Positions 35,943-41,524 of a stretch of 41,524 nt of DNA are shown here, piece by piece. The stretch's first letter is position 1; each line of letters opens with the position of its first letter. This DNA is from Burkholderiaceae bacterium (lineage in GTDB: Bacteria > Pseudomonadota > Gammaproteobacteria > Burkholderiales > Burkholderiaceae_E), in the NCBI GenBank assembly GCA_019428955.1, contig JAHYJF010000002.1, positions 1-41,524 on the forward strand, read 5' to 3'. A program made the translations under genes and the position numbers. The notes beneath the pieces are model-generated. The model made no database searches, was not told the origin of the DNA, and saw nothing but the letters and a program-made list of their open reading frames with translations.

Positions 35943-37292
35943 GTGACCAGAAGATATTTCGGTACCGATGGCGTGCGCGGAAGGGTCGGCGAGGCGCCGA
36001 TCACGCCGGATTTCGTGATGCGACTGGGCTATGCGGCCGGTCGCGTGCTGGTGGCCGACGAACCGCCCGACGGTCAGGACCATTCCACCGTGCTGATCGG
36101 CAAGGACACGCGCATCTCCGGCTACATGCTCGAGGCCGCGCTCGAAGCCGGTTTCACCGCCGCGGGCGTGAACGTGTTGCTGACCGGGCCGATCCCGACC
36201 CCGGCGATCGCCTATCTCACCCGCGCGCTGCGATTATCGGTCGGTGTGGTGCTGAGCGCTTCGCACAACGCTTACGCCGACAACGGCATCAAGTTCTTCT
36301 CGGCCCGCGGCAACAAGCTCGATGACGCGATGGAACTCGCAATCGAGGTGGCGATCGACGAGCCGATGACCTGTGTCGAACCGCGCCGGCTGGGCCGGGC
36401 GCGGCGCATCGACGATGCCGCCGGCCGCTACATCGAGTTCTGCAAGAGCTCTTTCCCCGCGGAACTGGATCTGCGTGGCATGCGCATCGTCGTCGATTGC
36501 GCCCACGGTGCGGCCTATCAAACCACGCCGCTGGTGCTGCACGAACTCGGTGCCGAGATCATTCCGATCGGGGTGTCACCGAACGGGTTCAATATCAACG
36601 ACGGTTGCGGTGCCACCGCACCGCAGGCGTTGCAGCATGCCGTTGCGGAGCATAGGGCCGATCTCGGGATTGCGGTCGACGGAGATGCCGATCGCCTGCT
36701 GATGATCGACAGCAGCGGCCGGAGGTACAACGGCGATGAGTTGCTTTACGTCATCGTGACCGACCGGATGAAGCGCTCAACAGTGGCTGGAGCGGTCGGC
36801 ACCCAGATGACCAATTTCGCGCTCGAGCTGGAGTTCGCGCGTCTGGGAGTGGGGTTTGCGCGCGCCAAGGTCGGTGACCGCTATGTCCTCGAGATGATGC
36901 AGGAGCGCGGTTGGCTCTATGGCGGCGAAGGTTCGGGACACCTGCTGTGTCTCGATTGCCACACAACCGGTGACGGCACGATCAGTGCATTGCAGGTGTT
37001 GGCGGCGATGCGCCGCAGCGGCAAGGATCTGGCCACGCTGTGCGCGCCCCTGAAGCTCTATCCCCAGGAACTGGTCAACGTGGTGGTGTCGAGAGGTTTC
37101 GACTGGCTCAAGCACGAGGGTCTGGCGCGGGCGCGCCGCGAGGTCGAGGCCGAATTGGCCGGCAAAGGGCGCGTGCTGGTGCGGCCATCCGGCACTGAAC
37201 CGCTGTTGCGCCTGATGGTCGAGGCCCCGTCGGCAGAACTGGCCAGGCAGTGCGCCAATCGGCTGGCCGATGCGGTGCGCGGCGCGGCGTAG
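35943..37292 (+). CDS. glmM: Phosphoglucosamine mutase
   Basis: A 449-residue enzyme converting glucosamine-6-phosphate to glucosamine-1-phosphate for peptidoglycan and lipopolysaccharide. The phosphoserine loop is VVLSASHNAYADNGIKFF (Ser107 by family alignment), the metal loop is DGDADR (about 245-250) and the phosphate-binding C-terminal motif is VRPSGTEPLLRLMVE. The start is GTG 35943 behind AGGAAGG, one base after the folP stop. Last gene of the conserved block before the tRNA cluster. Confidence 0.96.
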   Translation: MTRRYFGTDGVRGRVGEAPITPDFVMRLGYAAGRVLVADEPPDGQDHSTVLIGKDTRISGYMLEAALEAGFTAAGVNVLLTGPIPTPAIAYLTRALRLSVGVVLSASHNAYADNGIKFFSARGNKLDDAMELAIEVAIDEPMTCVEPRRLGRARRIDDAAGRYIEFCKSSFPAELDLRGMRIVVDCAHGAAYQTTPLVLHELGAEIIPIGVSPNGFNINDGCGATAPQALQHAVAEHRADLGIAVDGDADRLLMIDSSGRRYNGDELLYVIVTDRMKRSTVAGAVGTQMTNFALELEFARLGVGFARAKVGDRYVLEMMQERGWLYGGEGSGHLLCLDCHTTGDGTISALQVLAAMRRSGKDLATLCAPLKLYPQELVNVVVSRGFDWLKHEGLARARREVEAELAGKGRVLVRPSGTEPLLRLMVEAPSAELARQCANRLADAVRGAA

Positions 37293-37315
37293 TGAACGAG
37301 CGCGCGTATTTCCGC

Positions 37316-37321
37316 TACAAT
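37316..37321 (+). promoter_or_regulatory. -10 element for the tRNA cluster
   Basis: TACAAT ends 10 bases before tRNA-Pro, right for a tRNA promoter. The -35 region near 37292-37298 (GTGAACG) is weak. Confidence 0.45.
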
Positions 37322-37331
37322 TCGTTCCCTC

Positions 37332-37408
<77 letters not shown>

Positions 37409-37470
37409 GAGTTGCCGGCAAGTACCCGATCCAGTGGTACCCCGGCGGCGCGGAAAACCGACCGGGAATG

Positions 37471-37547
<77 letters not shown>

Positions 37548-37557
37548 GTTTTTCAGT

Positions 37558-37634
37558 GGTGGCTGTAGCTCAGTTGGTAGAGTCCTGGATTGTGATTCCA
37601 GTTGTCGCGGGTTCGAGCCCCGTCAGCCACCCCA
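37558..37634 (+). tRNA. tRNA-His (anticodon GTG)
   Basis: Acceptor GTGGCTG paired with CAGCCAC, preceded by the extra G-1 (37558) that is diagnostic of tRNA-His and pairs with discriminator C. The anticodon stem is CTGGA/TCCAG around loop TTGTGAT (anticodon 37592-37594), followed by the T-arm CGGGTTCGAGCCCCG and CCA. Its 3-prime end marks the change from conserved core to accessory DNA. Confidence 0.96.
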
Positions 37635-37652
37635 CCACCCCCTAAGCATTCC

Positions 37653-37688
37653 CCAAGTGATTGAATCATAAGAGAATCAAGCGCTTGG
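37653..37688. other. Imperfect hairpin between tRNA-His and the IS remnant
   Basis: CCAAGTGATTGA (37653-37664) and TCAAGCGCTTGG (37677-37688) pair at 10 of 12 positions (11 with a G-U pair) around a 12-base loop. It lies exactly between the tRNA end and the transposase break. It could be a weak terminator of the tRNA transcript or a scar of insertion; no T-run follows. Confidence 0.35.
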
Positions 37689-37696
37689 ACGGGCGT

Positions 37697-38143
37697 GCTG
37701 CCGTCCTGATGGATCATCAACCCTGGCCACGGCGAGCGATCGCGCCGCTTGCGATGCGCACCACGGCGCTTGGCCCGCACCACCAGCCCTGAGTCCTGCA
37801 ACCGGCTCTTCACCCAGGTGTAGCTGCGCTCTCCCCCGTCGCGCCGGTACCAGGCAAAGAAATGCTTGGCGCTCCAGCCCGTGTGCCGGCTCCGATACTG
37901 TTCGGTCATGCGCATCACCTCATCGACCGGCGCCTTGCGCTGCGAGACCTGTTCGAGCCGGTGATCGATCAACCCGGCCAGGCCCTCGTCGTCGTAGCGC
38001 ACCACGTAACGCCGAAACGTCCTCTCACACCCCCCCAGCAGGCTGGCCGCTTCGCACTGCCTCAGACGACCTTCTTGCCAGCCCCCATACGCCTCCTCGA
38101 ATCGCATCTTCCGGATCTCCCGTAGTAACTCTGTCCGCTTCAT
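37697..38143 (-). pseudogene. N-terminal fragment of ISNCY-family transposase
   Basis: From ATG 38143 the product reads MKRTELLREIRKMRFEEAYG, followed by a helix-turn-helix (CERTFRRYVVRYDDEGLAGL), a region of YRSRHTGWSAKHFFAWYRRD, and a basic HRKRRDRSPWPG segment ending at HQDGS. In ISNCY relatives this leads into the DDE catalytic core; here family sequence breaks after DGS, at or near the first catalytic aspartate. The open frame continues to 37553, but those residues are only the antisense of tRNA-His and spacer. A dead transposase is the best reading. Confidence 0.75.
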
Positions 38144-38172
38144 CTCGTCCCCCTCTCGGGACAAGTCTGAAA

Positions 38173-38220
38173 CCGGACAGATCATTTGCTACAACACCGG
38201 ACAGACTACTTGCTCGCTAC
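38173..38220 (-). repeat. Direct repeats at the IS terminus
   Basis: CCGGACAGAtcATTTGCT at 38173 and CCGGACAGActACTTGCT at 38197 repeat with a 24-base period, immediately upstream of the transposase gene. Short terminal direct repeats of this kind are plausible transposase-binding sites. Confidence 0.7.
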
Positions 38221-38312
38221 ATTGGAAGAGACTGGGGGTTGATGCCTAAGGGTTGAAACGTTAGAGTGATCGACATCCTAGTCGCATCTTGAAATCTTGA
38301 ACGGAGCCAGAA

Positions 38313-38426
38313 ATGAGGCTGATACAGCTGATGCCGACGGGTCCCGTCATGGAAATGGCCATAGTCGGCGACCTGCCTGGCACTAAGGCGGGGGTGAGGT
38401 CAACCGGCCAGATGGGTGTTAATTGA
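38313..38426 (+). CDS. Possible 37-residue leader peptide ORF
   Basis: An ATG at 38313, with GGAG six bases upstream (38303-38306), opens a 38-codon frame ending at TGA 38424-38426. The product starts MRLIQLMPTGPVMEMAIVGD and has no cysteine and no signal peptide. It lies 25 bases before the amidase ATG, on the same strand. I do not recognise it. It may be a leader peptide, a remnant of a longer gene, or chance. Confidence 0.3.
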   Translation: MRLIQLMPTGPVMEMAIVGDLPGTKAGVRSTGQMGVN

Positions 38427-38451
38427 TCAGCGTTTCCCGAGGGACATTACT

Positions 38452-39336
38452 ATGGCACAGGCGAAGGGTCGTCATGAGAGCGAATTAAAGGTAGCTTGCA
38501 TTCAAATGGCGCCAATCATTGGCGATAAGGCCGGAAATTTGAAAAGCAGCGTGTCTATGATTACGACCGCAGCAAAGAGAGGGGCGAAGTTAATTGTTCT
38601 TCCTGAATTGTGCAATTCAGGGTATGTATTCGAGACTCGTGAAGAGGCATTTTCTCTTGCGGAGCCTGTACCAGGCGGAGAGACATGCGATAAGTGGATT
38701 AATGTCGCATCGAAATTCGGTATCTATATCGTCGCCGGCATCGCCGAGCGCGATGGTGAGGATCTCTACAACTCGTCAGTGGTGATTGGTCCTCAAGGCT
38801 ACATAGGGACCTTCCGAAAAGTGCACTTATGGAACGAAGAAAACTTATTCTTTGAGCCTGGCAATTTAGGATTTCCTGTATTCCATACGCCAATTGGTCG
38901 TATTGGCACATTCATTTGCTATGATGGATGGTTTCCGGAAAGCTATCGCCTCTGCGCACTGCAGGGCGCCGACATTATCTGCATTCCAACCAACTGGGTC
39001 CCAATCCCTGGGCAGGATCCGAAGCGCGAAGCTATGGCCAACATCCTGTGCATGGCGTCTGCCCATTCAAACTCGGTGTTCGTGGCCGCAGCTGATCGCG
39101 TGAGTCCTGAACGCGGTCAAGCATTCATTGGCCAAAGCTTAATCGTGAGCTACACTGGTTGGCCAATCGGTGGCCCCGCAAGCCGAACGAAAAGAGAAAT
39201 CATTTATGCCGACGTGAATCTTGCCGACGCTCGGAGGAAGCGCAATTGGAATGAATACAATCAGATCTTGCGTGATCGACGCTCTGACGTGTATTCGGAG
39301 ATGCTTGGCTCTAATGCTTTACCGGGGTGGTACTGA
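38452..39336 (+). CDS. Nitrilase-superfamily amidohydrolase (C-N hydrolase)
   Basis: A 294-residue enzyme with the Glu-Lys-Cys triad: Glu52 in VLPELCNSGY, Lys123 in FRKVHLWNEE and Cys156 in GTFICYDGWFPESYRL. The superfamily hydrolyses amides, carbamoyl compounds or nitriles; FICYDGWFPES points to an aliphatic amidase or N-carbamoyl type rather than a nitrilase. Codon use is plainly more AT-rich than in the core genes (for example GAATTAAAGG near the start), suggesting transfer. ATG 38452 is chosen for the GAGGGA site seven bases upstream. A substrate-binding protein and permease follow, so the imported solute is probably its substrate. Confidence 0.85.
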   Translation: MAQAKGRHESELKVACIQMAPIIGDKAGNLKSSVSMITTAAKRGAKLIVLPELCNSGYVFETREEAFSLAEPVPGGETCDKWINVASKFGIYIVAGIAERDGEDLYNSSVVIGPQGYIGTFRKVHLWNEENLFFEPGNLGFPVFHTPIGRIGTFICYDGWFPESYRLCALQGADIICIPTNWVPIPGQDPKREAMANILCMASAHSNSVFVAAADRVSPERGQAFIGQSLIVSYTGWPIGGPASRTKREIIYADVNLADARRKRNWNEYNQILRDRRSDVYSEMLGSNALPGWY

Positions 39337-39389
39337 GAACTAGTCAGGGAAAAGAATTTATCTAACAACGCTTACAAAGGAGCGCTGAG

Positions 39390-40652
39390 ATGGGCGATGA
39401 CAAGAAGGTTAAAGGACTGGATGCGGGCCGACGCAAATCTCTTGGAGTTATCGGCGCCGGAGCGGGTACGGCAGTAGCGAGCATGGTTGCCCCAGCTATG
39501 ATTCGCAACGCATTTGCGGCATCTCCTATTAAGATCGGCGTGATTTCTCCCCTGACGGGCGCGTGGACGGTCTACGGAAAGGCTCACATCTCGGGATTTC
39601 AACTGGCCGTAGAGGAAATTAATGCGGCAGGTGGTGTGCTTGGTCGAAAATTGGAGATCGTGATTGGCGATTCGAAGACCGAGCCGCGTATCGTCGTAGA
39701 GCAGGCCAATCGACTCATTCGCCAGGAAAAGGTAGATCTCCTCGCGGGTACCTTTAGCAGCGCGGAGCGCAATGCGGCTGGGCCGGTGGTAACCCAAAGC
39801 AACAAGATCCTGCTCTACCCGACGTTCTACGAAGGTCAGGAGAAGGAGTATTACCCTGGCGTATGCAACAAGAACATTTTCATGTTCGGCCCAGAACCGA
39901 CCCAGCAAGTCTGGCCGCACATGGAATACATGATGAAGAAGCACGGCAAGAAATTCTTCATGATCGGCTCGGATTACGCCTGGCCACGCGTAACCAACAA
40001 GGTCACCAAGCAGAAACTGGCCGAACTTGGTGGCAGCGTGGTGGGCGAGGTTTACATCCCGTTCAATACGCCCCAATACGAATCGGTACTCCGAGATATC
40101 CGTTCGTCAGGCGCCGACATCATCTTCCATAGTCTAACTGGCAGTGACACGGTCAATTTCCGCCGCCAGTTCGTTGCTGCCGGGATGAATAAGGATTTCA
40201 CGCTCTGGACGGTGGACGATGAGGAGGTGGTTACTTCTGGGCTCGGACCGGCGGTGTCGGAGGGTACTTACGTCAGCTTCGACTACTTCATGACCATCAA
40301 GCACCCCAACAACGCCGATTTCCTCAAACGTTTCCGGGCCAAGTTTGGCAAGGATGCACTAGTGAATACGGTAGGGGTGGCAATGTATAACGCCGCACAC
40401 ATGGCCGCTCTTGCTATGAAGAAGGCCGGTTCAGTCGAGACAGATAAGCTGCGCGCTGCACTCAAGGGAATCAGATTCGATAAGGCTCCGCAGGGTCCAG
40501 TGACGATGCGTGGTGACGACAACCAGATCGTGGTGCCTTCCTATTTGATGAAAGTACGTAAAGACTGGACCAGCGTGACCGACATGTTCGAGGAAGTGCA
40601 GTCATTTAAGTCTGTGCAACCGCTCCCGGCGCGCTGCAAGCTGCCTCTATAG
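39390..40652 (+). CDS. ABC transporter substrate-binding protein (urea/amide/branched-chain type)
   Basis: A 420-residue periplasmic-binding protein of the type 1 Leu/Ile/Val fold. The N-terminus has a twin-arginine-like signal (GRRKSLGVIGAGAGTAVASM) with cleavage likely after RNAFA, so export may be through Tat. The mature domain starts ASPIKIGVISPLTGAWTVYG and contains LAVEEINAAGGVLGRKLEIV, both diagnostic. It resembles UrtA, AmiC and FmdD-like amide or urea receptors more than LivJ, which fits the amidase encoded 53 bases upstream. ATG 39390 has AAAGGAG upstream. The exact ligand is unknown. Confidence 0.88.
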   Translation: MGDDKKVKGLDAGRRKSLGVIGAGAGTAVASMVAPAMIRNAFAASPIKIGVISPLTGAWTVYGKAHISGFQLAVEEINAAGGVLGRKLEIVIGDSKTEPRIVVEQANRLIRQEKVDLLAGTFSSAERNAAGPVVTQSNKILLYPTFYEGQEKEYYPGVCNKNIFMFGPEPTQQVWPHMEYMMKKHGKKFFMIGSDYAWPRVTNKVTKQKLAELGGSVVGEVYIPFNTPQYESVLRDIRSSGADIIFHSLTGSDTVNFRRQFVAAGMNKDFTLWTVDDEEVVTSGLGPAVSEGTYVSFDYFMTIKHPNNADFLKRFRAKFGKDALVNTVGVAMYNAAHMAALAMKKAGSVETDKLRAALKGIRFDKAPQGPVTMRGDDNQIVVPSYLMKVRKDWTSVTDMFEEVQSFKSVQPLPARCKLPL

Positions 40653-40684
40653 TCGTACTGTTGAGCTAGTGGTATCGCTGTTCT

Positions 40685-40710
40685 ACCTGCGGCGCAATGG
40701 CGCCGCAGGT
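40685..40710 (+). promoter_or_regulatory. Perfect hairpin between binding-protein and permease genes
   Basis: ACCTGCGGCG (40685-40694), loop CAATGG and CGCCGCAGGT (40701-40710) form a 10-bp stem, 32 bases after the binding-protein stop, with no T-run. Hairpins here commonly protect the upstream message so that the binding protein exceeds the membrane components. Confidence 0.65.
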
Positions 40711-40736
40711 CTTGCATCTACCTGGAGATATTTGCC

Positions 40737-41524
40737 TTGAGCGATGCGGTGAGCGTCATAGTTGATGCTACGCTGATCACGCTGGTGCTCGCACTAGCCG
40801 CGTTCGGCCTTGCCATCGTCTTTGGCATGGTGGGGGTGATCAATATGGGCCATGGCGCCATGCTTACTCTCGGCGCCTACCTCATGTGGGCCACGACTCG
40901 AATGGGTGTCCCATTTGTGATCGCGGCACTCCTGGCAGCGGTCGGGACAGGTGTGATAGGCATGTTGCTAGAACATCTAGTGATCCGGCATTTCTATGAC
41001 GAACCTCTCGAGACTCTGCTACTGACCTGGGGCTTCTTTCTCATTTCAACCGAGGTGATCAAGATTGTATTTGGCACAGATCTCAGGGAGGTGGTCAACC
41101 CGCTACCCGGGAGTTTTGAAATCGGAGCGGTCAGATTTCCGGTGTACAGATCCTTAGTCGCACTGTTTACAGTCTTTCTGCTCGTCGCGTCCGCCTTGGT
41201 TTTCTACAGGACGCGAATCGGAATCCGTATCCGCGCTTTGATGCAGAATGCCGAAGTCGCGAACTTGCTCGGTCTCAACATCCAGCTCACCTATAAGCTT
41301 GTATTCGTAGCTGGTTCGTTCATGGCTGGGCTGGCCGGGGCTTTGATCAGCCCACTCTTGAGCGTGGATCCGTATATCGGCAATATTTTCCTGGTGCGCT
41401 CGTTTTTTGCCGTCACTGTTGGTGGAGTCGGGCAGATTCTCGGCGGCACGCTTGCCGGCAGTTTCCTGGTGGGTGGGATGGAGACCGTGTTTGCGTTGGT
41501 GTCGAGCCAGGTTGTGGCACAAAC
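40737..41524 (+). CDS. LivH/UrtB-type ABC transporter permease, partial
   Basis: From TTG 40737 (GGAG nine bases upstream) an open frame runs to the window edge with no stop, 262 complete codons. The product starts MSDAVSVIVDATLITLVLAL. It has FGMVGVINMGHGAMLTLGAY, the hallmark of LivH/UrtB permeases, and the cytoplasmic coupling loop RALMQNAEVANLLGLNIQLT, with about eight hydrophobic segments. It forms the channel with a second permease that should lie beyond the edge. It is in the same strand and order as the binding protein and amidase genes, so one uptake operon is likely. Urea, short amides or branched-chain amino acids are the family substrates. Confidence 0.85.
   Translation, partial: MSDAVSVIVDATLITLVLALAAFGLAIVFGMVGVINMGHGAMLTLGAYLMWATTRMGVPFVIAALLAAVGTGVIGMLLEHLVIRHFYDEPLETLLLTWGFFLISTEVIKIVFGTDLREVVNPLPGSFEIGAVRFPVYRSLVALFTVFLLVASALVFYRTRIGIRIRALMQNAEVANLLGLNIQLTYKLVFVAGSFMAGLAGALISPLLSVDPYIGNIFLVRSFFAVTVGGVGQILGGTLAGSFLVGGMETVFALVSSQVVAQ

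Larger units (their letters stand above)
37697..38221 (-). mobile_element. Truncated ISNCY/IS1202-type insertion sequence remnant
   Basis: On the minus strand the element appears to begin near 38221 with TGTAGCGAGCAAG, carries two direct repeats typical of a transposase-binding end, then the transposase start at 38143. Family-like protein sequence runs to about 37697 and then stops. The other terminus and most of the catalytic domain are missing, so it cannot move by itself. The remnant abuts the tRNA cluster and separates it from the AT-richer amidase genes. Confidence 0.7.

Noticed and set aside
37553..37696. C-terminal extension of the transposase frame through tRNA-His
   Set aside because: The residues are the antisense translation of spacer and tRNA-His and do not resemble the transposase family; the open frame is accidental.

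Overview
The window reads as a contiguous piece of a GC-rich betaproteobacterial chromosome (Burkholderiales/Rhodocyclales-like). The evidence is gene order: etfB-etfA-acyl-CoA dehydrogenase, then rpsP-rimM-trmD-rplS, a CoA-type Nudix hydrolase, a CobD/CbiB-family protein, rsgA, an M48 peptidase and orn, and later carA-carB-greA-yhbY-rlmE-ftsH-folP-glmM. Protein sequences (FtsH, CarA and RlmE N-termini, Rho, type B L31) look betaproteobacterial. This placement is inference from remembered synteny, not from a search.

Layout. 1-4144: a minus-strand MoxR/DUF58/TgpA-type transglutaminase operon with ATGA-style overlaps, followed by the start of a secreted protein cut by the left edge. 4294-9338: fatty-acid/acyl-CoA genes, namely an ECHDC3-like crotonase, a divergent MarR regulator with a cluster of GTTGAC half-sites, etfBA and a DmdC-like acyl-CoA dehydrogenase. 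9358-11700: the ribosomal/tRNA-modification operon rpsP-rimM-trmD-rplS, with a promoter in front and a strong terminator behind. 11714-18052: Nudix, CobD/CbiB-like, rsgA, M48 peptidase, orn and an ArnT/GT39-like membrane glycosyltransferase that overlaps orn tail to tail. 18071-22600: rpmE2, an orphan FecCD-type ABC permease/ATPase pair, rho, trxA and the 4.5S SRP RNA. 22609-26493: dnaX-ybaB-recR and a CaiB-type CoA transferase. 26533-37292: carAB-greA, yhbY (minus strand, with a repeat-bearing basic tail), rlmE, ftsH, folP and glmM. 37332-37634: tRNA-Pro(TGG), tRNA-Arg(TCT) and tRNA-His(GTG).

After tRNA-His the character of the DNA changes. A truncated ISNCY/IS1202-type transposase with its repeat-bearing terminus (about 37697-38221) is followed by visibly more AT-rich genes: a possible 37-residue leader ORF, a nitrilase-superfamily amidase, a Tat-type substrate-binding protein of the urea/amide/branched-chain amino acid class, and a LivH/UrtB-type permease running off the right edge. 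This looks like an acquired amide-uptake-and-hydrolysis module joined to a conserved core block at a tRNA/IS junction.

Most of the window is ordinary housekeeping sequence. The points most worth a second look are the MarR-associated operator cluster, the crotonase lacking both catalytic glutamates, the 12-residue repeats in the YhbY tail, and the tRNA/IS/amidase junction. I saw no CRISPR array, prophage or clearly novel multi-gene system.
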